DNA of 64,000 bases from Bradyrhizobium tropiciagri (GCF_018130505.1 NZ_JAFCKH010000004.1:372001-436000); one strand, 5' to 3'. Shown: positions 16,124 to 25,913, counted from the first letter of the stretch. Notes: generated by a model not told the origin, from the letters alone. Numbers and translations are program-made.

Positions 16124-17632
16124 ATGTCAGTCGCCTTCCAGAACATCCCGTCGAACCTGCGCGTCCCGCTGTTCTATGCCGAGGTCAATGCCGGTCAGTC
16201 GCCGTATCAGGGCCCGTCGCGGACCTTGCTGATCGGCCAGAAGACCTCGGGCGGCTCAGCGCCCGCCAATGCACCGGTCATCCTGTCGGGCGATCCGACG
16301 CCGCTGATGGGCGCCGGGTCGATGCTGACCGAAATGGCGATCTGGGCGCGCCAGAACAATCCGTTCGGCGAGATATGGATGCTGCCGCTCGCTGACGGCG
16401 GCGGCGCGACGCAGACCCACACGCTGACGATCGGCTCCGGCATCGCCGGCAGCAGCGGAACGCTGAGCGTCTATATCGGCGGCGAGAAGGTCTCGATCGG
16501 CGTCGCGTCGACCGACACGAATGCCGACGTCGCGACCAATTTGTCGGCCGCGATCAACCAGGGCTTCTACAAGTTCGGCCGGCAGCTGTCGTTCCCGGTG
16601 ATCGCGTCGGTCGCGACCAACGTCGTCACGCTGACGGCGCGCAACGCCGGCGCCCTCGGCGGCAAGCAGTCGATCCTGAAGGATCTTGTCGGCGACGAAG
16701 GGCCGTTGCAGCAGTACATCACGATCGCGGCCGGAACCGCCGGCACCGGCGTGCCGACGCTCGGCACCGCGCTGGCCGCGCTCGGCGATCAGGAGTTCGA
16801 TTACATCTGCGCGCCCTATGCCGACACGACGACGCTGGACGTGATCAAGGACTTCCTCGGGGCCACCTCGGGCCGCTGGTCGCCGATCCAGCAGCTCTAC
16901 GGCCACTACCTGACCGCGATGTTCGACAGCTATGCGAACCTTGCCGCGTTCGGGTCGGGCCGCAATGATCCGAACGTCTCGATCATGGGCGTGGTGGATT
17001 CCCCGTCGTCGCCCTGGCGCTGGGCGGCGGCCTATGGTGCGCGGATCGCCGGCGACAAGAACCTCGGCGGTGAATCCGACCAGGCGTATCGGATCAGCAT
17101 GCCGGTGCAGACGCTCGACCTGGTCGGCATCCAGCCGCCGCAGTCGCGGGTGAACTGGTTCAGCATCACCCAGCGCAACACGCTGTACCAGGACGGCATC
17201 GCCGGCTTCAAGGTGGCGACGGACGGCACCGTGGCGCTGGACCGCGTCGTCACGACCTACCGGCTGAATTCGTTCGGCCAGCCCGACATCACCTGGCTCG
17301 ACATCGAGACCCGGCTGCAGATGGTCTACTTCGTGCGCTACATGCGCCAGCGCATCACCCAGAAGTACAGCCGCTGCGCGCTCGCCGACGACAACCCGAC
17401 CGGCAATCCCGGCATCGTCACCACCAAGATCCTCAAGGCCGAGTGCGTGCACGTCTACAACGAGCTCGAGCAGGGCGGCCTCGTCGAGAATTCCGACGCC
17501 TTCGCGAAGGCGCTCGTCGTCGAGCGCTCGTCCGATCCGAACCGCGTCAATGCCTACCTGCCGGTCGACACGGTCAACCAGTTCCGCGTGTTCGCCGCCA
17601 ACGCGACGACCTTCCTGCAATTCCCGTCGTGA
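16124..17632 (+). CDS. Contractile tail sheath protein (Mu gpL-like)
   Basis: A protein of 502 aa, close to Mu gpL (495). The start FQNIPSNLRVPLFYAEVNAGQS is typical of the Mu-like sheath, and the later EVRAYMP-type region appears as DIETRLQMVYFVRYMRQRI. The subtilisin-like sheath domain lies in between. The protein surrounds the tube and contracts to drive it through the cell envelope. It proves that the prophage encodes a myovirus tail. Confidence 0.93.
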   Translation: MSVAFQNIPSNLRVPLFYAEVNAGQSPYQGPSRTLLIGQKTSGGSAPANAPVILSGDPTPLMGAGSMLTEMAIWARQNNPFGEIWMLPLADGGGATQTHTLTIGSGIAGSSGTLSVYIGGEKVSIGVASTDTNADVATNLSAAINQGFYKFGRQLSFPVIASVATNVVTLTARNAGALGGKQSILKDLVGDEGPLQQYITIAAGTAGTGVPTLGTALAALGDQEFDYICAPYADTTTLDVIKDFLGATSGRWSPIQQLYGHYLTAMFDSYANLAAFGSGRNDPNVSIMGVVDSPSSPWRWAAAYGARIAGDKNLGGESDQAYRISMPVQTLDLVGIQPPQSRVNWFSITQRNTLYQDGIAGFKVATDGTVALDRVVTTYRLNSFGQPDITWLDIETRLQMVYFVRYMRQRITQKYSRCALADDNPTGNPGIVTTKILKAECVHVYNELEQGGLVENSDAFAKALVVERSSDPNRVNAYLPVDTVNQFRVFAANATTFLQFPS

Positions 17633-17733
17633 AGCCGAAAGGCTTCATCGACATCGCGACCGCGTGATGCGCAAGCATCATCGCGGCGCGGCGGTCTTCA
17701 ACGCATCCAACCCAAACCCGAAAGGCACCGATC

Positions 17734-18120
17734 ATGCACACCTCAGGCGGCCGCGTTTCCACCGTCATCGGCGGCGTGGCTTATTCCGCCCGCGGCGAGA
17801 TCACCCTCGATCCGTCGAACATCGAGTCCGAGGCCGGCGTCAACCAGGACGGCAGCCTCTATCGTACCGTCAAGCCGAAGGCCCGCACCGCGGAGATCAC
17901 CTTCGACCGCTTCGTCGACGTCAACGGAACCCCACTGCGCTGGGACGAGAACCTGATGCTGCTGACCAATATCGGCATCACCTTCATCGAACAGGATACG
18001 GGCGTCACGCATCTGCTGTCCGGCGGCTTCTTCACCGGCAAGCCCAAGCTGAACACGGCGACCGGCGAGGTCAGCGACCTTGGCCTCGCCGCCGATACCT
18101 ACAAGACGCTGACGGCGTAA
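17734..18120 (+). CDS. Tail tube protein (Mu gpM-like)
   Basis: A protein of 128 aa following the sheath gene. It resembles Mu gpM, with RGEITLDPSNIESEAGVNQDGSLYRTVKPK at the N-terminus and ALTGEVSDLGL-type strands at the end. Hexamers stack to form the rigid inner tube. A strong hairpin with GCAA loop lies in the 100-base gap upstream (about 17662-17686) and may stabilise the message between sheath and tube. Confidence 0.88.
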   Translation: MHTSGGRVSTVIGGVAYSARGEITLDPSNIESEAGVNQDGSLYRTVKPKARTAEITFDRFVDVNGTPLRWDENLMLLTNIGITFIEQDTGVTHLLSGGFFTGKPKLNTATGEVSDLGLAADTYKTLTA

Positions 18121-18133
18121 GGCGAGGGGTCGT

Positions 18134-18460
18134 ATGCCTGAAACGATTACGATCCCGCTGAAGAAGCCGCTGCAGTCGCCCTCTGGCGAAGTCAGCCAGA
18201 TCGTGCTGCGCGAGCCGACCTTCGACGAGTATCTGATCCACGGCGATCCCTACACGATCGCCGCCTCGTTCGCCGGCGGCAATCCCTTCATGGTCGAGAA
18301 CCCGGAAGTGATCGCCGTCTACATCAAGGTCTGCCTTGTCGAGCCGAAGGATCCCGCGATCCTGTCGCAGGGCAAGGCGCGTCTGGCCAAGCAGGTCAAG
18401 GAAGCCGTGCTGGATTTTTTCCGGCCCGACGTCGAAACGGGCGAAGTCTCCGCGACCTAG
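18134..18460 (+). CDS. Tail assembly chaperone, unshifted product
   Basis: A protein of 108 aa resembling gp41/gpE-type tail assembly chaperones: TITIPLKKPLQSPSGEVSQIVLREPTFDEYLIHGD. It lies between tube and tape measure, the invariant place for this chaperone. A slippery heptamer T-TTT-TTC at 18415-18421 lies near its end. The extended product is listed separately. The chaperone pair coats the tape measure during tube polymerisation. Confidence 0.88.
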   Translation: MPETITIPLKKPLQSPSGEVSQIVLREPTFDEYLIHGDPYTIAASFAGGNPFMVENPEVIAVYIKVCLVEPKDPAILSQGKARLAKQVKEAVLDFFRPDVETGEVSAT

Positions 18461-18603
18461 CGGACGAGCTTGTTTTCAGCGGCGTCGGGAGGCAGGGCTT
18501 CTCCGACCTCCAGAAGCTGACGATCTCCGACCTTCGATACTGGCACGCCCGCGCCGTCGCGTGGGCGAAGAAGCCGCGACCACGTCAACCCGGACGGCGC
18601 TGA
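18134..18603 (+). CDS. Tail assembly chaperone, -1 frameshift extended product
   Basis: A -1 slip on T-TTT-TTC (18415-18421) would join residues 1-96 of the chaperone to 60 further residues read from 18421 to the stop at 18601-18603. The extension (DLADELVFSGVGRQGFSDLQKLTISDLRYWHARAV) looks like real protein, with the Leu/Trp pattern typical of GpE'-type extensions. The stop overlaps the tape-measure ATG. Programmed frameshifting at this place is established for lambda G/GT and many other phages. Slippage here is deduced from the sequence only. Confidence 0.85.
18415..18421 (+). promoter_or_regulatory. Slippery heptamer TTTTTTC for -1 frameshift
   Basis: Zero-frame reading is GAT-TTT-TTC; after a -1 slip both tRNAs re-pair with TTT. 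It is a canonical X-XXY-YYZ heptamer, placed where the alternative frame remains open to the tape-measure start. Confidence 0.85.
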
Positions 18604-21161
18604 TGGCAAAGATCATCGAGGCAAAGGCGGTCATCAGCGCCGAGGACAGGACCGGCGCGGTCTTCGACAAGATCGCAAAGAAGATCGACGGCATATCGAA
18701 GACCGGCCGGGCTGCCGTCGCCGTCGACCGGTTGAACGATGCGATGGCGCGCGCCAAGACGCAGATGGCGGCGGTCGATCGTTTCTTTGCCGCGCGAACC
18801 GGATATGTCGACGCGCGAACCCGCTTCCGGGGCGCCCAGGCGGCGGTCGACGAAGCCGCGAGGGCCATGAAACGCGGCGAGGGCGACGCGCGGCATTATC
18901 AGCGGATGCAGGCGGAGGTGAGCCGGGCGGCAGCGGCGCTGGAGCGACAGAAGTCCGCCGTGCTGCAGGCCAAATCCGGGCTCGAGCAGCTCGGCGTCCC
19001 GGCCGGCCGCGCCGCGGCGGCGCAGAACGAGCTGCGCGCCGCGATCGAGCGCACCAATGCGTCGCTGGACCGGCAGGCCGCGAAGTCGGAGAAGTCGGCG
19101 CGGCGGCGCGAGGCGATCGGCATGGCGGCCGGGGTTGCCGGCGGCTTCGTTGCGCATGAGGTCAAGCGCGGCGCCGGCGCCGTCGTGCACGCCTATCGCG
19201 AATTCGACAAGGAGCGTCGGTTCGCCAAGGCCGTCATGGGGCTGACCGACGAGGAGCAGGCGCCGCTGGTCGAGCAGGCGATCCACATGGGCGCCAAGAC
19301 CAAATACAACGACGTCCAGGTGCTCGAGGCGCAGCGCGAGCTCGCGGCCCGCGGCCTGAAGAAGGAACAGGTGATGGGCATGATGGAGCCGGCGGCGGCT
19401 CTCGGCATGTCGATGGACCTCAGCCTTCCGGATGCCGTCAAGCAGATGGAAGGCGCGATCTTCGGCTTCCGCAAGGACACCTCGACGCAGGAAGCGGCGT
19501 TGCGGGCGGCGCGCCAGACCGCCGATTTCCAGGTCAAGGCGGCCAAGGTCACCGGCATGACGCCGGAGGATATCTCGCAGCTCTACAAGTTCGGCGCGAC
19601 GCCGGCGCGGCTGGCCGGCATTTCAGAGGCCTCGCTGCTCGGCTTCGGCGGCGTGCTGAAGAAGGCGAACATCCGCGGCGACGAAGCCGGCACCGCGTTC
19701 CGTGCGCTCACGGCGACCACCCAGGCGCCGACCGCCGGCGCCAAGACGGCCATGCTGGCCGCCGGGCTGGACTACAAGAACTACCAGACGATGAAGGACC
19801 GGATCGAGGTCGAGCCGTTCGCCGCCGATGTCGCGGCTCGATATGGCGTCCAGCTCGATAAGGCGACGAAGTCCGGCCTCGAGAAGATCTTCAGCGACAA
19901 GGCGGCGGTGTCCGACCCCGCGAAGTTCGCGCCTGCGGTGACGTCGCTGCTGCGCGACAGCCTCGAGGGCAACGACGCGAAATCGCTGAAAAGCATCGCC
20001 GGCGCGGCGCTGCGTTATCGGAACGCCAGCGTGCAGTCGATCGACGCCAACGCGCTGATCAAGGACCTGATGCCGAAGCTGGCCGGCAATTTGCCGCTGG
20101 CGAATGCGATGTTCGGCTCGAAGCAGGGCGGCCGCATCGCCACGGCGCTGTCGGATGAAGCGACGCTGCGGCATGTGATCGAGGAGATCGAAAAGGGGTC
20201 TGCGGGCTATTCGGAGAAGATCGCCGCCGAGCGGATGTCCGGCTTCGACGGGGCGGTCTCCCGCCTCGAGGGTGCAACGAAGAATCTGGAAACTGCGATT
20301 GGGCGGGCGCTCGACAAGGACGGCAAGGGCGGCGTCCTTACGAAGGCGACCGATTTTCTGGGGCGTACGGTCCAGGGCGCGGCAGAATTGCCGCCCTGGG
20401 CGATCGGAACGGGTGCGGTCGCGGCCGGCGCGGTCGGTACCGGCGGCGCCGCGCTGTTCGCCAAGGCGCTGTTCAATGGCTTTGGCCTCGGGACCTCCGC
20501 GATCGCGCTGGACGGCTCCGCCGCCGCGCTGACCGCGGCCGCCGCGGAATTGTCGGCCGCCGCGGCGGTCGGCGCGGCCAAGGGAGCGACCGCGACGGCC
20601 GCGACCACCGCAGCAACCACGGCAGCCGGCGCAGGCGTCGGGTCGACCCTCTGGACGGCCGGCGTCGCCGCGGCGCCGTTCGTCGCCGCCGGGCTCGCCA
20701 CGGCGGGCGGTCTCTACGCCATGCACAAGTCGGTGGAAGACGCCGGTTATACCGGCCTGACCAGCGGCGACCGGCTGCGGCGCCAGCGCGGCGGATCGAT
20801 GCGTGACGTCTACCGGCGCGCCTTCGGCTACGACGAGCTGACCGGCACGCGCGGCTACGACGAGCTGGAAAAGACGCCGGAGGTCACGCACACGACGGTC
20901 TACGGCACCGGCGTCGGCGGCGACAAGTCGGTGCAGGCCGAGCTGACCGGCTCGGCGGAGGTGCAGGGTGAGGTCACCGTCAAGAACGTCGTCGAGGCCG
21001 GCAGCGAGCTGCTGCGCATCGTGCAGCAAATGCAGACGCTGAGCGTGCAGGTCAGGGGGCAGCTGAATGCCAACGGTCCCGGATCCGTTGGCAGGTCATC
21101 GCCGGATGCCGCGGCGCCGGCGCCGGCCCATGTCGGTTCGCAGGGGAATTCGCCGCTATGA
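18603..21161 (+). CDS. Tail tape measure protein
   Basis: A protein of 852 aa. The N-terminal 200 residues are charged coiled coil (AQAAVDEAARAMKRGEGDARHYQRMQAEV). A TP901-like core follows near 210-400 (MAAGLKKEQVMGMMEPAAALGMSMDLSLPDAVKQMEG type). Several Ala/Gly-rich hydrophobic stretches near 600-700 could be membrane-active after ejection. Its length sets tail length. The start overlaps the frameshifted chaperone stop, and the stop overlaps the gpN-like start. Confidence 0.92.
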   Translation: MAKIIEAKAVISAEDRTGAVFDKIAKKIDGISKTGRAAVAVDRLNDAMARAKTQMAAVDRFFAARTGYVDARTRFRGAQAAVDEAARAMKRGEGDARHYQRMQAEVSRAAAALERQKSAVLQAKSGLEQLGVPAGRAAAAQNELRAAIERTNASLDRQAAKSEKSARRREAIGMAAGVAGGFVAHEVKRGAGAVVHAYREFDKERRFAKAVMGLTDEEQAPLVEQAIHMGAKTKYNDVQVLEAQRELAARGLKKEQVMGMMEPAAALGMSMDLSLPDAVKQMEGAIFGFRKDTSTQEAALRAARQTADFQVKAAKVTGMTPEDISQLYKFGATPARLAGISEASLLGFGGVLKKANIRGDEAGTAFRALTATTQAPTAGAKTAMLAAGLDYKNYQTMKDRIEVEPFAADVAARYGVQLDKATKSGLEKIFSDKAAVSDPAKFAPAVTSLLRDSLEGNDAKSLKSIAGAALRYRNASVQSIDANALIKDLMPKLAGNLPLANAMFGSKQGGRIATALSDEATLRHVIEEIEKGSAGYSEKIAAERMSGFDGAVSRLEGATKNLETAIGRALDKDGKGGVLTKATDFLGRTVQGAAELPPWAIGTGAVAAGAVGTGGAALFAKALFNGFGLGTSAIALDGSAAALTAAAAELSAAAAVGAAKGATATAATTAATTAAGAGVGSTLWTAGVAAAPFVAAGLATAGGLYAMHKSVEDAGYTGLTSGDRLRRQRGGSMRDVYRRAFGYDELTGTRGYDELEKTPEVTHTTVYGTGVGGDKSVQAELTGSAEVQGEVTVKNVVEAGSELLRIVQQMQTLSVQVRGQLNANGPGSVGRSSPDAAAPAPAHVGSQGNSPL

Positions 21162-22414
21162 GCCGGAACTGGCTGAAGACGCTCTGGAGCGCGTCCTACA
21201 AGGGAACGCCGTTCTTCGTCGAGCGCGACGAGGAGGAGGGCGGCCGGCGCATCGTCGTGCATCAGTTTCCGATGCGCGACGATCCGTATCTGGAAGATCT
21301 CGGCGAGGACAAGCGCGAATTCCAGGTCGTCGCCTATGTTGCATCCGACGCCGCCGACACCCAGGCGGCCGCGCTGGCGGCGTCCTGCGCCTCGCGCGGG
21401 CCCGGCAACCTGGTGCTGCCGACGCATGGCCCGATCATTGTGCGCTGCCTGTCGTTCCAGCGGCAGCGCGACAAGGACAAGCACGGCTATATTGCGTTCA
21501 GGCTCGACTTCGTGCGCGAGGGCTCGGCGTTCGCGCTGGCGACGGTCGCGGCGCTCGCCAACCTCATCTTTGCCGCCGCGGACAATCTCTCATTCGTTGC
21601 GGCGACCGCCTTTGCGTCCTCACTGACATTCGCCAACCAGCCGGATTATGTCCGTGATGCCGCGGTGACGGCGGTCGAGACCAACGCCGCGGCGCTGGAA
21701 TCGATCCGGTCCTCGGCGACCGTCGACCCGGCCGTCAGCCTGGCGCAGAAGGTCGAGATCCAGTCGATCTTCGATGCGGCCAGCGACGTCATCACGACGC
21801 CGGTGGTCGGCGCGAGGGCCTATGCGACGCCGGCCGGCCTCGCCGCGAATTCGCCGGCCGTCGATCTCGGCGCGCGGATCATGGCCTCGGCGCGCGCGAT
21901 CGGGGACGGGATTCCGCCGGCGGAGGCGGTCTCGACCTTCGAGAACCTGCTCGCGTCGGCGCAAGTCGAGGTGCCGGCGCCGATCTTCTCCACACCCGGC
22001 ACGATCGCCGAAGCCTCGAACGAGGCGACCGCCTACCGGGCGCTGCGCGTGGCGGCGCTCGCCGTCTATGGCGAGGCGATTGCGCGGGTGACGCTGTCGG
22101 ATCGGCCTGCCGCGCTGACCTTGCGCGCCGACGTCGCCGAGCTTTTCGAAAGCGAGCTGCTCGCCCTCGACGCCGGCGACACCGACCTGGCGCACGCACT
22201 GATGCAGATGCGCGATGCCGTCATCAAGTACCTGTCGCGCGCGGTGCTCGATCTGGCGTCGGTCCTGATTATCGAGGCGAACCTGTCGATGCCGTCGCTG
22301 TTCTGGGCGTGGAAGCTCTATCAGGATCCGACGCGGTCGACCGAGCTGGCCGCGCGCAACCGCGTTCCGCATCCGTCGTTCATGCCGAACGACTTCGAGG
22401 CGCTGGCAAAGTAG
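21158..22414 (+). CDS. DNA circularisation N-terminal protein (Mu gpN-like)
   Basis: A protein of 418 aa. The N-terminal domain (WLKTLWSASYKGTPFFVERDEEEGGRRIVVHQFP) is the DNA_circ_N domain of Mu gpN, a baseplate and tail protein. The family name comes from an early suggestion that it protects linear DNA ends, but it behaves as a structural baseplate component. A long alpha-helical C-terminal part follows. It lies between tape measure and hub as in Mu. Confidence 0.88.
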   Translation: MSRNWLKTLWSASYKGTPFFVERDEEEGGRRIVVHQFPMRDDPYLEDLGEDKREFQVVAYVASDAADTQAAALAASCASRGPGNLVLPTHGPIIVRCLSFQRQRDKDKHGYIAFRLDFVREGSAFALATVAALANLIFAAADNLSFVAATAFASSLTFANQPDYVRDAAVTAVETNAAALESIRSSATVDPAVSLAQKVEIQSIFDAASDVITTPVVGARAYATPAGLAANSPAVDLGARIMASARAIGDGIPPAEAVSTFENLLASAQVEVPAPIFSTPGTIAEASNEATAYRALRVAALAVYGEAIARVTLSDRPAALTLRADVAELFESELLALDAGDTDLAHALMQMRDAVIKYLSRAVLDLASVLIIEANLSMPSLFWAWKLYQDPTRSTELAARNRVPHPSFMPNDFEALAK

Positions 22415-23464
22415 ATGGGCATCGAAGTCGTCACCATCAGCGTCGGCGGGATGACCTATTCCGCCTTCGAGGAGATCACGGTCACGGCGGCCTTCAACGC
22501 CGCGGCGAGGACGTTTTCGTTCACCGTGGCGGCCGAGCTAGGAGCATCGGAGACCAACGCGGTCTTCAAGGTCGGCACCGAAGTTTCGATCAGGGCGAAC
22601 GGCGACCTGTTGTTGACCGGCTATGTCGACGATCGTGAGCCCTACTTCAATGCAAAGAACGCCTACATCGAGGTTTCCGGTCGGTCGAAGTCGGCCGATC
22701 TTGTCGACTGCAGCGCCGAGCATGAGACCGGGCAGTTCGAGAACAAGGATCCGCTGCAGATCGCGCAGGAGGTATCCAGCGAGTATGAGCCGAAATGGGA
22801 GAGCGATCAGCAACTGGAGAAGGTCGAGCAGTATCAGCTGACGCCCGGGGAAAGCTGCTTCCGCTGCGTCGAGAAGCTGACCCGCCAGCAGGGCAAGACG
22901 ATCACCGGCACGCCGGAAGGCAACGCCAAGATCACCAAGGCCGGGCAGGAGCGCAACGGCGCGCTGATCGAGGGGCAGAATATGCTCGTCGGACGCGGTC
23001 ACCACTCAGGCTCGAACCGGCATTCGAAGATAGTGGTGCGCGGCCAGCGGCCGTTCGGCCATGGTGACGAGAACCTCGAGATCGAGGAGCAGGAGCAGGA
23101 CTCCTCGGTCAAGCGCCACCGGACGATCATCATCGTCCAGGACGAGGACACCACTAAGGACCGTGCCAAGAAGCGCGCCAGAAACAGGAAGAACCGGGCC
23201 GCCGGCAATTCGACCAAGGCGACGATCTCGGTTCAGGGCTTTCACGATGAAGGCGGCAAGCTCTGGACGCCGGGCGCGCTGTCGTGGACCGAAAGCCCGT
23301 TCCTCGACATCGCGCAGGACATGCTGATCGAGAGCGTCAGCTACCGCCAGAGCGAGGCCGGCAGCATTGCGTCACTGAGCCTGGTCGATCCGCAGGCCTA
23401 TGACGGCTCAGGCGCCGGCGGCGGCAAGGGTAATCAGTCCGGCGGCGAATGGGACATGGGTTAG
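22415..23464 (+). CDS. Baseplate hub protein (Mu gpP / gp44-like)
   Basis: A protein of 349 aa. The N-terminus (VTISVGGMTYSAFEEITVTAAFNAAARTFSFTVAAE) and the GYVDDREPYFNAKNAYIEVSGRSKSADLVDCS segment are hallmarks of the Mu gpP and T4 gp27-like hub. The hub forms the trimeric torus at the tube tip on which the spike sits. Start ATG is directly after the gpN-like stop. A hydrophilic, Lys/Arg/Glu-rich insert near 215-280 is notable. Confidence 0.88.
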   Translation: MGIEVVTISVGGMTYSAFEEITVTAAFNAAARTFSFTVAAELGASETNAVFKVGTEVSIRANGDLLLTGYVDDREPYFNAKNAYIEVSGRSKSADLVDCSAEHETGQFENKDPLQIAQEVSSEYEPKWESDQQLEKVEQYQLTPGESCFRCVEKLTRQQGKTITGTPEGNAKITKAGQERNGALIEGQNMLVGRGHHSGSNRHSKIVVRGQRPFGHGDENLEIEEQEQDSSVKRHRTIIIVQDEDTTKDRAKKRARNRKNRAAGNSTKATISVQGFHDEGGKLWTPGALSWTESPFLDIAQDMLIESVSYRQSEAGSIASLSLVDPQAYDGSGAGGGKGNQSGGEWDMG

Positions 23465-23468
23465 GTCG

Positions 23469-24122
23469 ATGCAATATGAACACGATGACGGCATCCGCTC
23501 GACGACACGCCGCGCCCGCGTCGTCAAGGTCGACGACAGCAAGAGCCAGCAGCGGATCGACCTCAAGGGCCTGAAGAACGAAAAGCCGATGAAGATCTGG
23601 CGGCCGCAGGACTTCGGCTACTCGTCGAATCCCCCGAAGGATTGCGACGGCTGCATGGTGCAGATGGGCAGCCGGTCCGACCGCACGCTGTATCTCGACG
23701 GCGGGCACGAGAAGTACCGGCCGAAGAACACGCCGGAGGGCGGCACGGTGCTGTTCAACCACACCGGCGATATCATCCGGGTGTTCAAGGACAAGATGGA
23801 CGCCGTCCATGCGAAGACCATCAATATCCGGATCGGCCACGGCTACAACGCCGGCGACAACGGCGAGGGGCAGGGCAGCCCGACCGCGAACGGGCAGCCG
23901 GACGATGCCAGCGGCAAGGACACAAAGACGATCTCCGTCGTCCTGACGGGCGACAGCATCGTCGTGACCTACGACGACAGCTCCGTGAAGCTGCAGAGCG
24001 GCCAGATCACACATACGTCGCCGAAGATTGTTCTTGAAGGCGAAGTCCATCTGGGCGGCGATGGCGGCGTCCTGGTGAGGCGCTGCGATGACAGCTGCGC
24101 CACTAAGGTCTTCGCGGTATGA
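23469..24122 (+). CDS. Baseplate spike protein (Mu gp45 / gpV-like)
   Basis: A protein of 217 aa. An OB-like domain comes first (RRARVVKVDDSKSQQRIDLKGLKNEKPMKIWRPQDFGYSSNPPKDCDG). A triple-stranded beta-helix follows, with repeats such as ISVVLTGDSIVVTYDDSSVKLQSGQITHTSPKIVLEGEVHLGG. Mu gp45 is the membrane-piercing spike. The end CDDSC may bind metal or cross-link at the tip, but the known His-x-His iron motif is not evident. It overlaps the gp46-like gene by four bases. Confidence 0.88.
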   Translation: MQYEHDDGIRSTTRRARVVKVDDSKSQQRIDLKGLKNEKPMKIWRPQDFGYSSNPPKDCDGCMVQMGSRSDRTLYLDGGHEKYRPKNTPEGGTVLFNHTGDIIRVFKDKMDAVHAKTINIRIGHGYNAGDNGEGQGSPTANGQPDDASGKDTKTISVVLTGDSIVVTYDDSSVKLQSGQITHTSPKIVLEGEVHLGGDGGVLVRRCDDSCATKVFAV

Positions 24123-24778
24123 GCATGTTGAGGGTCCGCATCAGCGAGGGCAACACCCAGCAGGCTAATCTGCTTTGGGACAGCCAGTGGCGTCCGCAGG
24201 ATGGCGCCGCGGATTGGGCGCTGGCTGGCGCCGGCGAGACGCAGAACCGCGGCGGCCTTCGGTCGCTCGCCGCGCTTCACACGGCGATCATCCTTCTGTT
24301 GTTCACCGACAAGCGCATTCCCGACAACCATCCGCTGCTCTATCTGCTGGAGGGCGGCGACCAGCGGGGATGGTGGGGCGACGGCTCCGATGTCGATGCA
24401 TCGCTGTCGGAGACCGAGCTCGGCTCGCTGTTGTGGGTGTTCGAGCGGTCGATCCTGACCGAGGACATCCGGCGATGGGTCGAGGCGATCGCGCTCGACG
24501 CGCTGTCGCCGCTGATCAAGCAGGGCGCCGCGACCCGGATCGACGCGCAGGCCTCCGCGGAATTCGCGTTGGACCGTCTCGAGCTGCAGATCCAGGTCTA
24601 TGGCCGCGACGGCACCAAGATCTACGATCAGCGGTTCGACGATATCTGGCGGCAGTCGATCACGTCGCCGCCGCCGCTGCCCTTCGAGCCGCTGCCGCCG
24701 GGCGGCTCGGCGCCCGGTCTTCGCGGAAAGCTGGACTTCTCGGACAAGCGCAACAGCGGGCTGATTCCGCTCATCTGA
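24119..24778 (+). CDS. Baseplate wedge protein (Mu gp46-like)
   Basis: A protein of 219 aa, GP46 family. The DKRIPDNHPLLYLLEGGDQRGWWGD stretch with its WWGD box is the family signature, and helices FERSILTEDIRRWVEAIALDALSPLIKQG follow. It corresponds to T4 gp25-type wedge components. It lies between the spike and gp47 genes as in Mu. Confidence 0.9.
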   Translation: MSMLRVRISEGNTQQANLLWDSQWRPQDGAADWALAGAGETQNRGGLRSLAALHTAIILLLFTDKRIPDNHPLLYLLEGGDQRGWWGDGSDVDASLSETELGSLLWVFERSILTEDIRRWVEAIALDALSPLIKQGAATRIDAQASAEFALDRLELQIQVYGRDGTKIYDQRFDDIWRQSITSPPPLPFEPLPPGGSAPGLRGKLDFSDKRNSGLIPLI

Positions 24779-24800
24779 ACGTTCCGGACAGGACAACAGA

Positions 24801-25913
24801 ATGTTTCAAATTCCGTCGCTTGCGGACCTGCTGGCGCGCGCGCGCCAGGCCTTCCGGACCTATCTGCCGGGATCCGACGCCTGGGTGTGGCCGAACAACG
24901 TCTACGCCTCGGCCAAGGTCATCGCCGGCATGGCCTTCGAGGTGTTCGGGTTCGCCAGCTACATCTCGAGGATGATCTTCGCGTCGACGGCGCCTGACAT
25001 CGAGACGCTGCGGCTGCACGGCGCGGAGTTCGGCATTCCGCAGCTGCCCGCGGCGCCGGCCAGCGGCAACGTGACCTTCACCGCGACGGCCGAGATCGCC
25101 GTCGATAATGGCGCGACGTTGCAGCGCGCCGACGGCGTGACCTATCTGGTGACGTCAGGCGGCGTTCTTCCCGGCGCCGGGACTCTGGTCGCGAAGGTGA
25201 CGGCCTCGGTGGCCGGCGGGCTTGCCAATGCGGCCGAAGGGACGTCGCTGCAGATTGTATCTGGCGTGACCGGTGCCGGATCGGGCGCCGCGCTGGCGAG
25301 CGTCGGCGACGGCGATATTACCCAAGGCGCCGACGTCGAGGACATCGAAAGCTATCGGCAGCGCATCCTGTTCCGGAAGCGGAATCCGCCGCACGGTGGC
25401 TCGGCCGCCGACTACGTGATCTGGGCGCGGCAGATGGCCGGTGTGTCCCGCGTCTTCGTCGAGCGTCTCTGGAGCGGCGCCGGCACCGTCCGCGTGTTCG
25501 TGTTCATGGACGGTCTATTCCCGGACGGGATCCCGGACGCCACCGCGGCGCAGCGCGTCGAGGACTACATCCAGACCGTATGTCCGGCCGGCGCGATCGT
25601 GACGGTCTCCGCGCCCGTCGCCCACCCGATCGACGTCACGATCAGCAACCTCGTCCCCAATACGGTGACGGTGCAGGAGGCCATTCTCACCGAATTACGC
25701 GCGGCCTTTCTCCGGCTCGGTCGCGTGTCGGGCAGCGACACCCAGCACGGCGGCATGCCGTTCCTCGCGACGCCCGCATCCTTCTCCCTGTCGTGGATCT
25801 ATCAGGCGATCGCAAACGCGAGCGGCGTCGAGAGCTTCGACCTGCCGCTGACCGCGGACGCGGATCTCGCGTCCGGCGAGACGGCGACCCTCGGCTCCGT
25901 GACATTCGCCTGA
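24801..25913 (+). CDS. Baseplate wedge protein J (Mu gp47-like)
   Basis: A protein of 370 aa of the baseplate J / gp47 family. The typical region GNVTFTATAEIAVDNGATLQRADGVTYLVTSGG is near residue 85, and the RQRILFRKRNPPHGGSAADYVIWARQMAGVSRVFVERLWSGAGTVRVFV segment is near 185-240. It forms the wedge that links hub and fibres and transmits the contraction signal. An ATG preceded by AGGACAACAG is used. Confidence 0.92.
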   Translation: MFQIPSLADLLARARQAFRTYLPGSDAWVWPNNVYASAKVIAGMAFEVFGFASYISRMIFASTAPDIETLRLHGAEFGIPQLPAAPASGNVTFTATAEIAVDNGATLQRADGVTYLVTSGGVLPGAGTLVAKVTASVAGGLANAAEGTSLQIVSGVTGAGSGAALASVGDGDITQGADVEDIESYRQRILFRKRNPPHGGSAADYVIWARQMAGVSRVFVERLWSGAGTVRVFVFMDGLFPDGIPDATAAQRVEDYIQTVCPAGAIVTVSAPVAHPIDVTISNLVPNTVTVQEAILTELRAAFLRLGRVSGSDTQHGGMPFLATPASFSLSWIYQAIANASGVESFDLPLTADADLASGETATLGSVTFA

